Of a stretch of DNA of 64,000 nucleotides, positions 26,362-34,605 are shown piece by piece (position 1 is the stretch's first letter; every line of letters begins with the position of its first letter). The stretch comes from Pelagicoccus enzymogenes (lineage in GTDB: Bacteria > Verrucomicrobiota > Verrucomicrobiia > Opitutales > Opitutaceae): NCBI RefSeq assembly GCF_014803405.1, contig NZ_JACYFG010000051.1, positions 620,001 to 684,000 on the forward strand, written 5' to 3'. Position numbers and translations under genes: made by a program. The notes under the pieces were generated by a model, which was not told the origin of the DNA, did not search any database, and was given only the letters and a program-made list of their open reading frames with translations.

Positions 26362-26380
26362 GCCCGCTGGGGCAGCGGGC
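26362..26380. repeat. GC-rich palindrome between pirin and DoxX genes
   Basis: GCCCGCT-GGGGC-AGCGGGC, a perfect 7-bp stem with a 5-nt loop. It lies 20 bp from the type A REP-like element, so the two form a pair of adjacent hairpins in the 117-bp gap. Confidence 0.6.
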
Positions 26381-26399
26381 GCAGCCGAGGATGTTTTTG

Positions 26400-26419
26400 G
26401 CGACCAAGGTCGCTCCTAC
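26400..26419 (-). repeat. REP-like palindrome, type A
   Basis: GCGACCAAGGTCGCTCCTAC on the + strand, identical over 20 bases to the copy at 3294. The TAG stop of the pirin gene (26416-26418) lies inside it, exactly as for the HAD gene at the other copy. Confidence 0.85.
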
Positions 26420-27111
26420 TTGAGATCGAAGAGGAGGACTTGGCTGCTGTTGTTGGCCTTGAGCTGCAGCGTTTCGGGGCCGCTCAGGTAGGCGGCGTCG
26501 CCTGCTTCGAGGCTTTGGCCGTTCAGTTCGATCTTGCCTTCGGCCAAGTGCAGCCAGGCGTGTCGATCTGCGGCGAGTTGGTATTCGATTTCCTGCGACG
26601 GATCGAGTCGGGCGAGCGAGAGGTCGGCGTCTTGGTGGATCGCCATGGAATCGTCGCGTCCTGACTTGCTGGCGGCAAGGTGCCATTGGCCTGCTGCGGC
26701 ATCGGCCATCTGTCGTTCGGCATAGCGTGGCGTGACTCCGTTTTTGTTGGGCTGTATCCAAATTTGCAGCAGGTGTACGGCCTCGTCGCTGGAGGGGTTG
26801 AACTCGCTGTGCATGATACCGGTGCCGGCTGCCATGTATTGGAAGTCGCCCGGTTGGATGACGCGGCCGTTGCCCATGGAGTCCTTGTGTTCGAGCTGTC
26901 CGCTGAGAACGTAGGTAATGATTTCCATATCCTGGTGAGGATGGGTGCCGAAGCCTTTGCCCGGCATGACGATGTCGTCGTTGATGACGCGAAGGCTGCG
27001 GTAGCCCATCCACTCGGGATCGTAGTAGTTGGCGAAGCTGAAAGTGTGGTAGGATTCCAGCCAGCCGTGATTGGCGTGGCCGCGTTCGTTTGATCTGCGT
27101 ATCTGTGTCAT
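26416..27111 (-). CDS. Pirin-family protein (YhhW/quercetinase-like bicupin)
   Basis: A 231-residue bicupin. The N-terminal cupin keeps all four metal ligands: His57 and His59 in GFGTHPHQDMEI, and His101 and Glu103 in IMHSEFNPS. Escherichia coli YhhW, with the same ligands, has quercetin 2,3-dioxygenase activity. Other pirins act as redox or iron sensors, so the physiological role is not fixed. The opening IRRSNERGHANHGWLESYHTFSFANYY is highly typical of this branch. Cytoplasmic. It is divergent from the LysR gene, with 110 bp between starts, and its stop codon is contributed by a REP-like element. Probably co-transcribed with DoxX. Confidence 0.88.
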   Translation of the reverse strand: MTQIRRSNERGHANHGWLESYHTFSFANYYDPEWMGYRSLRVINDDIVMPGKGFGTHPHQDMEIITYVLSGQLEHKDSMGNGRVIQPGDFQYMAAGTGIMHSEFNPSSDEAVHLLQIWIQPNKNGVTPRYAERQMADAAAGQWHLAASKSGRDDSMAIHQDADLSLARLDPSQEIEYQLAADRHAWLHLAEGKIELNGQSLEAGDAAYLSGPETLQLKANNSSQVLLFDLK

Positions 27112-27151
27112 GGATGCAGTATGCCACGTGGAGGCCGGTTTTGTGAAAGAC

Positions 27152-27172
27152 TATGATTCTTGCCTGAGCATA
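27152..27172. promoter_or_regulatory. Possible LysR-type binding site
   Basis: The 110-bp gap between the divergent pirin and LysR starts contains TATG-N13-CATA, a dyad with the T...A ends typical of LysR-family boxes (T-N11-A). This is weak evidence based on position and symmetry alone. Confidence 0.3.
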
Positions 27173-27221
27173 ACTTCTGCGCATGCTTGGGTGGTCTTTA
27201 TCGGAAGTTGGAATTCAGGTT

Positions 27222-28115
27222 ATGGAGCTGAGGCATTTGCGTTATTTTATTGAGGTGGCGTTGGAGGAGAACGTAACGCGGGCGGCGGAGAAGCTGCACG
27301 TGTCGCAGCCGGCCTTGAGCCGCCAGGTGAGGGATTTGGAGGAGGAGCTGGGCTTTTCCTTGCTGGAGCGCAGCGCCAAGTCGATATCGCTGACGGAGGC
27401 AGGGCGTGTTTTCTTGGACGAGGCGAGCGAGGTCTTGAAGCGGCTGGAAAAGGGAATCGCGGTGGCGCGAGAGGCGGCTGAGGGTGAGGGAGGGGAACTG
27501 CACGTGGGCTACGCCCCGTCGCTCACGGTGAAGATTTTGCCTCCGACGATCCGGGCGTTTCAAGCGTCCTTCCCGAAGGTGAGGGTGAAGCTGCACGATT
27601 TGTCATCCGAGGAGATGGTGGCTGGTTTGCGTAACGGTGAGCTGGATTTCGCTTTCATGCTGGACAGCGAGGTGCGGAGCTCGGTTGGCTTTCGTTTCGT
27701 AGCTCTGAAGGAGGAAGGCTTGAGGCTTGCGGTGGGCAACGAGCACGAGTTGGCGGGCGCGGGTAAAGTCGCCTTGTCGCAGCTGAAGAAGGAAACCTTG
27801 GTAGGCTTCAACCTGCAGGAGTATCCGGAATACGGGAATCTCCTTGGGCGTATTTTCCGCTCGGGAGGCAAAAAGCTTCGCTTGGCGGAGGAGCATGAGA
27901 GCGTGAGCAGTCTTGTTGCAGCGGTGGAGGCCGGCATGGGGGTTGCGATCGTGACGGAATCTTTGTCCTGCGTGGCGGGAGGGCGGGTGACCCTGCTGGA
28001 GCTTGCGGAGGAAGCGGAGTGCTTGGTGGTGGGGATCGCTTGGAAGGAGAGGGCGCTTTCGGCCAAGGAGCTTGCCTTCTGCGAAAAGGCGAAAGCAGCC
28101 TGCGACCTGGCTTAG
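27222..28115 (+). CDS. LysR-family transcriptional regulator
   Basis: A 297-residue regulator. The N-terminal winged helix is canonical (MELRHLRYFIEVALEENVT, then AAEKLHVSQPALSRQVRDLE), and residues 90-297 form the periplasmic-binding-like effector domain (LHVGYAPSLTVKILPPTIRAFQ). The frame is open 13 codons further upstream, but MELRHLRYF is the universal family start. It is divergent from pirin-DoxX and, as is usual for LysR proteins, probably regulates that pair and itself from the shared 110-bp gap. The similarity to BenM/CatM-type regulators suggests an aromatic or small-acid effector, which is only inference. Confidence 0.9.
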   Translation: MELRHLRYFIEVALEENVTRAAEKLHVSQPALSRQVRDLEEELGFSLLERSAKSISLTEAGRVFLDEASEVLKRLEKGIAVAREAAEGEGGELHVGYAPSLTVKILPPTIRAFQASFPKVRVKLHDLSSEEMVAGLRNGELDFAFMLDSEVRSSVGFRFVALKEEGLRLAVGNEHELAGAGKVALSQLKKETLVGFNLQEYPEYGNLLGRIFRSGGKKLRLAEEHESVSSLVAAVEAGMGVAIVTESLSCVAGGRVTLLELAEEAECLVVGIAWKERALSAKELAFCEKAKAACDLA

Positions 28116-28190
28116 GGCTCTTTTTTGGAAAAGTGGCTGAGGTCTGTAACCTCCGGGCATCGAGCCAGTAACCCCTTCGAAACGAGCAAT

Positions 28191-28763
28191 GTGGACGTAG
28201 CGGAAGACGACAGGCTGATGACGGCGGCAAAGCTGGGGGATCTCGATGGAATTGCGGTTCTGTTCGAGAAGTACCATCAGCCCTTGCTCGGCTTTTTTCG
28301 AAGGTTGAGCGGGCAGGCCCAATTGAGCGAGGACCTGGCTCAGGAGACGTTTTGGAGGATTCTGCGCTACCGAAAAAGCTACGATCCGCGGCGCTCGTTC
28401 AGGGCGTGGATGTACCAGATAGCGAGAAACGTGATGAACGACCATGGAAGGAAGACGACGCGAGCGGGAAGGATCTTTGACGATCGTTCCAGCGAGGAGG
28501 CTGAGTTGCGAGCTCGCTCGGCCAGCGACGTGAGCGGCGAGGTCGAACGCTCGGACCGGGCGGAATTGCTTAGAACGGCTTTGTCGCAGCTACCGCTGGA
28601 AAAGCGGGAAGTGATCGTGCTCTGCCGATTCGAAGAACTGCCGCAAGCTGAGATCGCCCGGATGTTGGGCTGCAGCGTGGGAGCATTGAAGGTGCGCTTG
28701 TTTCGCGCCCTGAAGGACTTGAAAGATGTTTTTGTGGAATTAGGAGGGGAACCGGCGTTATGA
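28191..28763 (+). CDS. RNA polymerase sigma factor, ECF (sigma-70 family)
   Basis: About 190 residues with sigma region 2 (FEKYHQPLLGFFRRLSG, SEDLAQETFWRILRYR, SFRAWMYQIARNVMNDH) and region 4 (LPLEKREVIVLCRFEELPQAEIARMLGCSVGALKVRLFRALKDL). It directs RNA polymerase to a stress or envelope regulon. The start is uncertain: a GTG at 28191 preceded by ACGAG fits the normal ECF length, while a TTG at 28125 would add 22 residues. The stop overlaps the next gene by 4 bp (ATGA), so the sigma factor and the downstream membrane protein are translationally coupled, the usual arrangement for a sigma/anti-sigma pair. Confidence 0.88.
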   Translation: MDVAEDDRLMTAAKLGDLDGIAVLFEKYHQPLLGFFRRLSGQAQLSEDLAQETFWRILRYRKSYDPRRSFRAWMYQIARNVMNDHGRKTTRAGRIFDDRSSEEAELRARSASDVSGEVERSDRAELLRTALSQLPLEKREVIVLCRFEELPQAEIARMLGCSVGALKVRLFRALKDLKDVFVELGGEPAL

Positions 28764-29527
28764 AGGAAGAGGAGATGGAAGCGTTTATCGACCGTTTGCA
28801 GAGCGGCTCGAGGGAAGCACGTTCGCCCGAGGGCATGGACGAAGAGAAGCTGCAAATGGCCGTGCTCTGGGACGAGCTTGCGGACCTAGGGGAGACGCCG
28901 GAGCAAAACCGGGAACTTGTATCCGATTTTCAAGACAAGATTGACGCCTATCGTTCCGGGTGGGACGCCGCCCTGCGTAATGGCAGTTCGGAGCCTCTCG
29001 AGAGAAGAGGAGCTGCATCGTCTTGGAGCGCCTTCTTCCGTTACGGTTTGGTAGCAGGTGTGGCGGCAGCTATGGTCTTCGCCGGGTTCGTCGCTCAGTC
29101 TTTCATGGCACGAACGGATCAGCTGCAGGCGGAGCTGAGGCAAACGCAGGAGACGCTTGCCCTTTCCTTGCTGGAGCAGTCCTCGGCTCCCAAGCGATTG
29201 GCTGGCCTTGCAACAGTATCGAAGATCGACCAACCCAGCTCCCGTTTACGCGAGTCGGTGGTGCGGACTTTCGATAGCGACTCGAATTTGAACGTTCGCC
29301 TCGCTGCGGTGACGGCTTTGCGAGCGCTTCCGCGTGAGGAAGCGCTTGCGGTCCTTTTGGAGCGCATGGAAAGCGAGGGGTCGCCTATCGTGCAGATCGA
29401 GATCCTACGGCAGGTGCTCAATCTGGTGGGGGACGGCTCCGACTCCGTTCTCGTCGAGCGTATCGGAAAAATGAATATGGAACCACGGGTGCGCGCCTTT
29501 TGGGAGGAAAACAATCAGAGTATTTGA
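28760..29527 (+). CDS. Putative anti-sigma factor with one membrane helix and HEAT-like C-terminus
   Basis: A 255-residue protein coupled to the ECF sigma gene by an ATGA overlap. Residues 1-90 are acidic and helical, without a clear zinc-type anti-sigma (HxxxCxxC) motif. One transmembrane segment lies near 92-112 (YGLVAGVAAAMVFAGFVAQSF). Then comes a coiled-coil stretch (RTDQLQAELRQTQETLALSLLEQ). The end has HEAT-repeat character (LRESVVRTFDSDSNLNVRLAAVTALRALPREEALAVLLERM). By position it should tether or inhibit the sigma factor from the inner membrane with the HEAT-like part outside the cytoplasm. That assignment is from context and topology, not from a recognised anti-sigma domain. Confidence 0.65.
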   Translation: MKEEEMEAFIDRLQSGSREARSPEGMDEEKLQMAVLWDELADLGETPEQNRELVSDFQDKIDAYRSGWDAALRNGSSEPLERRGAASSWSAFFRYGLVAGVAAAMVFAGFVAQSFMARTDQLQAELRQTQETLALSLLEQSSAPKRLAGLATVSKIDQPSSRLRESVVRTFDSDSNLNVRLAAVTALRALPREEALAVLLERMESEGSPIVQIEILRQVLNLVGDGSDSVLVERIGKMNMEPRVRAFWEENNQSI

Positions 29528-29530
29528 TAT

Positions 29531-30304
29531 ATGGATGCAAGAAACACATCAAGCATGAGGCTGCGCGTAGCGGCTATGGTTGCGTTGGTCGTAGGTTGGC
29601 TCGGCCTCGAAGCGGAGCCGTTGTGGATTGCGGAACCGGTAACGGTTGTCGATTTGAAGCCCGATTGCGAAGTGCTTTTCATCGCCAGCTTGACTGACGG
29701 CAATATCACGGTGCGAGGAGAGGAGCGAGAGAGCATCGAGCTGACCATCGATCGTTTCGATCCTGAGGACTCGCGACGCAACAAGGCGCGCCTGGATGTC
29801 GATCTCGACCAAGGCTTGGTCAAGCTGAAGCTCTTCGATCAGCTGGAGAAGTCGAACATCGTAGCGGTAGTGCCCACTGGCTCTTTCTTGAGGCTGCGGG
29901 CGGTGGATGGCGACGTGCGCGTGGACGACATTTCTGGGGAGATCGAAGTTAACGCGGTAGACGGAGACGTGCTGCTGCGAGAGGTGAGTGGCGGCATCGT
30001 AGCCAACTCGGTCGACGGGCACGTGAGGGTGGAGTTAACTGACCGGCCGCTCGTCAATCCATTGTCGCTGGCGACGGTGGATGGGGATGTCTTGCTTGTC
30101 GTGGAGCGAGACTTGGACGCAAACTTTTCGGTGTCTACAATCGATGGCAAGTTCGACTGCGACCTCGAGTATCGCTCGCAAGGATCGAGCGGCGGTTGGC
30201 GCAAGTTCGTGGGAGTGAATGTGACGGGGACGATTGGCGATGGCGGTCCACCGATTTCTTTGAAGACGATCGACGGTGACGTGCGGATCAAGGCTCGGGA
30301 TTAG
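29531..30304 (+). CDS. Secreted DUF4097-family protein with VDG repeats
   Basis: A 257-residue exported protein with a signal peptide (residues 9-29). A beta-helix-like domain follows with repeats RAVDGDVRVDD, NAVDGDVLLRE, NSVDGHVRVEL, ATVDGDVLLVV, STIDGKFDCDL and KTIDGDVRIKA. It has the same fold type as the TSGG protein at 5117 but uses VDG or IDG turns. It begins 3 bp after the anti-sigma-like gene and so is the third gene of the sigma operon. DUF4097 proteins are repeatedly found with sigma/anti-sigma modules; this one may be the regulon product or part of the signal-sensing unit at the envelope. Confidence 0.78.
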   Translation: MDARNTSSMRLRVAAMVALVVGWLGLEAEPLWIAEPVTVVDLKPDCEVLFIASLTDGNITVRGEERESIELTIDRFDPEDSRRNKARLDVDLDQGLVKLKLFDQLEKSNIVAVVPTGSFLRLRAVDGDVRVDDISGEIEVNAVDGDVLLREVSGGIVANSVDGHVRVELTDRPLVNPLSLATVDGDVLLVVERDLDANFSVSTIDGKFDCDLEYRSQGSSGGWRKFVGVNVTGTIGDGGPPISLKTIDGDVRIKARD

Positions 30305-30414
30305 AACCTTTCCTTGAGCCTTCCCTTACGCGGGTAGAAGGGATGGAAGTTCCCTTGATTTTTGCTGTCGACAAGTGGTTTCGGAAGGAGCAATGGATTC
30401 GCTTAAAAGACTGT

Positions 30415-31272
30415 ATGGCAAATCGCGTTTTGCCCAGCCCCAGCGAATCGACTGGTTTGCTGGCTCATCTGTTCATCGTGTTGCAGGACTCCAAGCGTAC
30501 CCGCGTGAAGGAGTTGCTGTATAGTGGCCATGTTCATGTGAATGGGCAATCGGTTACGCGGCATGACGTGCAGGTTGGGCCGGGGGATCGGATCGAGGTT
30601 CGAGCGGAGAGGGTGGCGCCGCGGCGTGTTTTGCCTTTTCAGGTTCTCTATGAAGACGGGGCGTTGCTCGTGATCGTGAAGCCAAACGGGCTGCTTACGG
30701 TACCCAGCAAGCACGAGAAGACGCGCAACGTACTGAGCCTGGTGAACGCCGCTTTGAAAGAGACGCGGGAGCGCGCTTACATCGTTCACCGTCTAGACTT
30801 GTACACCTCCGGCGTGCTGGTCTTGGTGAAGAGCGAGACTTACCAGGCGAAGGTGACGAAACATTGGGCGGATGCCAAAAAGCAGTACCATGCCTTGGTC
30901 GAAGGGGTGCCGGAACGCAAGAGTGGTACTTTGACCCATTACTTGAGGGAAGACGAGCGCCTGGTCATGCATGCTCATTCTTCCCAGGTTAAGTCCAGCG
31001 TGAGAGCGAGTTTGAGTTATCGCGTGCTGGATGAACGAGGGTCGCATAGTCTGCTGAGCGTCCAGCTCAAGACCGGTAAGAAAAACCAGATTAGGGCTCA
31101 ATTGGCCGCGATCGGGCATCCGGTAGCGGGAGACGCCAAGTATGGGGCCCAGAGCAATCCCATTGGGCGACTGGCTTTGCATGCATCGAGATTGTGGATA
31201 CCGCATCCCAAGTCCGGAACCATGATGGAATTTCGGGCACCCTTGCCACGGGGCATGGAAGAGCGGACTTAA
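30415..31272 (+). CDS. S4-domain RluA-family pseudouridine synthase
   Basis: A 285-residue protein. Residues 12-60 are an S4 RNA-binding domain (SRKRVKELL-type DSKRTRVKELLYSGHVHVNG), and the rest is the RluA catalytic domain with the active-site Asp in HRLDLYTSG. KTGKKNQIRAQLAAIGHPVAGDAKYG is the conserved second half. Like RluC/RluD it should modify uridines in large-subunit rRNA, but which position is not clear. A longer start at 30343 is possible; the ATG at 30415 gives the family-like beginning just before the S4 domain. It stands alone between the sigma operon and the chemoreceptor gene. Confidence 0.85.
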   Translation: MANRVLPSPSESTGLLAHLFIVLQDSKRTRVKELLYSGHVHVNGQSVTRHDVQVGPGDRIEVRAERVAPRRVLPFQVLYEDGALLVIVKPNGLLTVPSKHEKTRNVLSLVNAALKETRERAYIVHRLDLYTSGVLVLVKSETYQAKVTKHWADAKKQYHALVEGVPERKSGTLTHYLREDERLVMHAHSSQVKSSVRASLSYRVLDERGSHSLLSVQLKTGKKNQIRAQLAAIGHPVAGDAKYGAQSNPIGRLALHASRLWIPHPKSGTMMEFRAPLPRGMEERT

Positions 31273-31589
31273 GCAAAACTGTGTCGGTGAAATAGCGGAC
31301 GGTTTTTGTTGCCGGGGGCGTTCCAATATCCGCTTCAACTAGGGAAGGTAATTGGGACTTAGGATGTTTGTTCTAGTGAGCTTTGAGGAGTTTACCCCGG
31401 TCCTCTTGAGTAGTTCTGTCAAAAGATTGTATGAACGCAGTCGAACTCTCATTTCCATCAAAGCCTTAGACGATGAGTAGGTGAATTAATCCAGCCTATT
31501 GCCTTACCTGGGCGGCTGGAGCCTTCCTCGCTTATCTACGTGTTCCCATCGCTGGCCACCGTACTTCACCCACTCATCTCAGTCACCCA
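31273..31589. other. Intergenic region before the chemoreceptor gene
   Basis: 317 bp without a gene. It contains a possible weak promoter (TTGAGT at 31406, TATGAA at 31430, 18-bp spacer). A bulged hairpin CCAGCC...GGCTGG (31491-31519) has an inner GCC/GGC pair. No known riboswitch or sigma-28 promoter was recognised. Confidence 0.35.
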
Positions 31590-33227
31590 ATGAAACTCAC
31601 TTCGAAAATTCTCCTAGGCGGCACCGTTCTAGTCGGACTTGTTGTCGGTACCTCGCTCGCAGTCATGTATCGGTCAATCGAGAGCCAGGGACTCGACATG
31701 GGGAGGGATCGCATGAAGTCGATCCTGCATCAGGCGGAAGCGGTGAAGGACCACATGTCGGACTTGGTGCGGATGAAGGCGTTTGACCGCGAGAAGCTGG
31801 TAGGCGAATTGCGGCAAGAGAGCGACTATCGAAATACGACTTTTTATCGTACCATTCCAGTTGTCGCTTCGTGGCAGACCATCGAAAGCATTGCGGCGGA
31901 GGAGGGCGTGAGTTTGCGTACGCCGAAGTTCGATGCCCGTAACCCTCGCAATGAGCCAAGCGAGGATGAGGCAAAGATTCTTAGCTACCTAGAGAGCTCG
32001 GGCGCTTCGGAATATTTCGAGAACGACACGGACAACGGGCTGATGGTTTATGCGAGGCCGGTGGTGCTGGAGAAGAGTTGCCTCTATTGTCACGGTGACC
32101 CGAGCACGAGTCCGACCGGCGACGGCAAGGATGTCCTTGGCTTTGCCATGGAGGGATGGAAGGAAGGGGAGGTGCACGGAGCATTTATCCTGAAATCCAG
32201 CACGGAGCCGATTTACGATGCGGTTCTGGCCAGTTTTGGCAACGTATTGATGTGGGTGCTTCCGATGTGTCTGATTTTTGGATACATCGCATTTCGCCTT
32301 CTGCGCACCAAAGTTGTCGCTCCCATCGAGTCGGCGATCTCTGAAATTGCCAACTCTACCCACGCAGCTGTCGGCGCGTCCAAGGAAGTCACGGATTCGA
32401 GCGTGAGCCTTGCGGATGGGGCTTCGCGTCAAGCGTCTGCTCTTGAAGAAACCAATGCTTCTCTGGTGGAGATATCGACTGCGATTCAGGACAACCTTTC
32501 CAATACGAACCAAGCGGTCGAAGTTGCTCAGGAAACGCGCAAGGGAGCGGACAAGGTTTTCGAGCGGATGCAAGAGTTGCGTGGCGCGATGGGAAGCATC
32601 GCGGAATCGGGAGCGGAGATTTCTAACATCATTAAAACGATCGAGGAGATCGCCTTCCAGACCAACATCCTGGCTCTGAACGCAGCGGTGGAAGCGGCGC
32701 GGGCTGGCGAAGCCGGCGCTGGATTTTCGGTGGTTGCGGACGAGGTGCGTCAATTGGCGATGAGAGCTTCTTCAGCTGCCCAGGACTCTGCGTTGCGTAT
32801 CCAGCGTTCGGTGGAAGCGAGCTCGAGAGGCGATAAAATTTCCACGGCGGTAAACTCGGATTTGGAATCGATAACCAAGCAGGTGCACAGCATCGACGAC
32901 TTGCTGGAATCCTTGCAAAAAAGCTCGGCCCGTCAGTCCATGGGCATTGAACAAGTGAGCACAGCGGTGACGGATATCGATCGCGTGACGCAAAGCTCCG
33001 CTTCGAGCAGCGAGGAGCTCGCCTCGGCGGCGGTCGAAATGTCGGGACAGGTTACGACCTTGCAGCGAGCGATCGAGTCGCTGCGAAGCGTCGTGAACGG
33101 AGAGCAAGCGGAGTCGGCTGGCGGCATTGGATCCAAGGTGCAAAGACAGGCCGCAAAGCGTCAGGATTCGACGCCGGATGCGTCTCGTCTGAAGGAAAGG
33201 AGCCCGGAGGCTTCGCTCTGGAATTAG
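31590..33227 (+). CDS. Methyl-accepting chemotaxis protein with DUF3365 c-type haem sensor
   Basis: A 545-residue receptor. It has a first helix (residues 8-28) and a periplasmic DUF3365/Tll0287-like domain (about 30-205) with a haem c motif CLYCH (Cys164, Cys167, His168). A second helix (215-238) and a cytoplasmic signalling domain follow, with the MCP hairpin tip [21 protein letters not shown] near 350-370. The C-terminus lacks a CheR-docking pentapeptide. The covalent haem predicts sensing of redox state or a diatomic gas in the periplasm. It has no HAMP that can be clearly recognised. No che genes lie nearby, so it must work with a chemotaxis system elsewhere. The ATG at 31590 begins the first membrane helix. 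Confidence 0.88.
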   Translation: MKLTSKILLGGTVLVGLVVGTSLAVMYRSIESQGLDMGRDRMKSILHQAEAVKDHMSDLVRMKAFDREKLVGELRQESDYRNTTFYRTIPVVASWQTIESIAAEEGVSLRTPKFDARNPRNEPSEDEAKILSYLESSGASEYFENDTDNGLMVYARPVVLEKSCLYCHGDPSTSPTGDGKDVLGFAMEGWKEGEVHGAFILKSSTEPIYDAVLASFGNVLMWVLPMCLIFGYIAFRLLRTKVVAPIESAISEIANSTHAAVGASKEVTDSSVSLADGASRQASALEETNASLVEISTAIQDNLSNTNQAVEVAQETRKGADKVFERMQELRGAMGSIAESGAEISNIIKTIEEIAFQTNILALNAAVEAARAGEAGAGFSVVADEVRQLAMRASSAAQDSALRIQRSVEASSRGDKISTAVNSDLESITKQVHSIDDLLESLQKSSARQSMGIEQVSTAVTDIDRVTQSSASSSEELASAAVEMSGQVTTLQRAIESLRSVVNGEQAESAGGIGSKVQRQAAKRQDSTPDASRLKERSPEASLWN

Positions 33228-33254
33228 TCGAAATAGTCCAAGGCGACGTGCGAC

Positions 33255-33782
33255 CTAGAGGCTGGTAAGCTCTTTGAACCGGGTGGCTTGGCGGCGGGAG
33301 ACTTCGATCTCTTGGCTGTCGGTGAGCGTAAGTTTCAGGCCACCGGAGAACCATGGCTCAATGTCTCGGATGGCGTTGAGATTGACGATTTGTTGGCGGT
33401 TTGCCCCGGAAGAATATGCTGGGGTCGAGCCTTGATTCCAGTTGGTTGAGCGATTTTGGGATCATGGGCTTTTGATCCGAAAAGTGGATACGGGTGTAGC
33501 TTCCTTCGACCTCGAAGAGTCTTATGTCGATGAGCTTTACGAACCAGCAACGATCGCCGTCCTTTACGAATACTTGGGAATCGGAAGCAAGGGGTTGGGT
33601 CGATTTGTTCTTTGAGTCGCTGGTGTCGGCAGGCCAAGTGGACGCGAGCTTGCCGATTGCGCTTGCTCTGCGGTTTCAGCTTCTCCGAGAGGCTCGATGT
33701 TGGGGAATGCTTCGAGGAGATGGGCGAGCTCTCTTCTGGCGAGACGGGAATCTTCGATGATGAGAGCTCGCATGGAAAGCAT
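33255..33782 (-). pseudogene. Broken LytTR-type response regulator
   Basis: The first 43 codons read as the start of a receiver domain (MRALIIEDSRLARRELAHLL). The frame then jumps directly into a linker and LytTR DNA-binding domain in another frame (VFVKDGDRCWFVKLIDIRLF, EGSYTRIHF, PKSLNQLESRLDPSIFF). A further 1-bp shift at a C4 run (33404-33407, G4 in the coding strand) is needed to reach the end (ANRQQIVNLNAIRDI ... QATRFKELTSL). The middle of the receiver, including the phospho-acceptor Asp, is deleted. One large internal deletion plus frameshifts make it non-functional. It starts 8 bp after the DUF1080 stop codon. It was almost certainly the partner of the broken kinase at 34602. Confidence 0.85.
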
Positions 33783-33789
33783 GCCTCGC

Positions 33790-34605
33790 TTACCAGCTTT
33801 TCTTCAAGCCGGGATGGACTGTGCGGTTTTGAATCTCGTCACCGTCAAGCTCGCGTATCCAAATATTGCGATACGAAACGAAGTGTTGATGATCTTGCAG
33901 GGAGAGGGGAAGCTTCTCGGCGTGGGCTGTGTACTCAGGGAAGCCGATCCATTGGGTGGGGCCGTAGAGTACGGCGTCGTATTGCACGAGCACCCCGTTG
34001 AGGATGGCTGTCATGCGGGCTGGGGACTTGAGGGAGCCGTCCTCGTGGAAGCGAGGCGCGATGAATATCACGTCGTACGTTTGCCACTCGCCCGGCTTGC
34101 GAGCGGGATTGGCGAGTGGTGGGTATTGCTTGTAGATTGAACCGAGCTGTCCGTTGACGTAGGTCTCGTTCTGGTAGGAGTCGAGGACCTGAATCTCGTA
34201 ACGTCCCATGAAGAAGATGCCAGAGTTGCCGCGGTCTTGGCCGTCGTGTCCTTCGATGTCGGTGGGGGAGCGGAACTCCAAGTGCAGTTGGACGTCGCCA
34301 AAGGCTTGTTTCGTATGGATGCCGGATGCGGGTTTTTGAGGTATGACTGTGAAGGCGCCGTCTTCGATCTTCCAAGGCTTGGCCTCCGGATTGTCCAGCT
34401 CCCACGCGTCGAGGTTGGAACCGTCGAATAGCACGATGGCGTCCGACGGAATACCGGAATGGGTGTCGACGATCTCTGGCTTAGGCTCCCATTGCTCGGA
34501 CTTTTGCGATTGTTCGTAGCGCGTGAGTCCCTCGTCTTGAGCGGAACAGGAAGCGGCGAGCGCGAGAGCGAGTGTGGCGATTTGGGGAAGGGGGCTTTTA
34601 ATCAT
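33790..34605 (-). CDS. DUF1080 (3-keto-disaccharide hydrolase-like) secreted protein
   Basis: A 271-residue protein with an N-terminal signal sequence (residues 5-22, ending AASCSAQDE; Cys20 might be lipidated, though the lipobox is imperfect). A concanavalin-like DUF1080 domain follows (IVLFDGSNLDAWE, GDVQLHLEFRSP, RGNSGIFFMGRYEIQVLDSYQNETY, WQTYDVIFIAPRF). DUF1080 proteins are abundant in Planctomycetota and Verrucomicrobiota and act in glycan or keto-sugar hydrolysis, or simply bind carbohydrate. The gene is intact, yet its ATG overlaps the stop of the broken histidine kinase (ATGA) and the broken response regulator follows 7 bp later. It is therefore the only functional member left in that operon. 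Confidence 0.82.
   Translation of the reverse strand: MIKSPLPQIATLALALAASCSAQDEGLTRYEQSQKSEQWEPKPEIVDTHSGIPSDAIVLFDGSNLDAWELDNPEAKPWKIEDGAFTVIPQKPASGIHTKQAFGDVQLHLEFRSPTDIEGHDGQDRGNSGIFFMGRYEIQVLDSYQNETYVNGQLGSIYKQYPPLANPARKPGEWQTYDVIFIAPRFHEDGSLKSPARMTAILNGVLVQYDAVLYGPTQWIGFPEYTAHAEKLPLSLQDHQHFVSYRNIWIRELDGDEIQNRTVHPGLKKSW

Noticed and set aside
31273-31589. Cyclic-di-GMP or other riboswitch before the chemoreceptor
   Set aside because: No conserved riboswitch core sequence could be matched; only an imperfect hairpin is present.
33404-33407. The regulator frameshift might be a homopolymer sequencing error
   Set aside because: The single G in a G4 run could be an error, but the large receiver deletion and the partner kinase's two stop codons and missing His-box cannot be explained that way.
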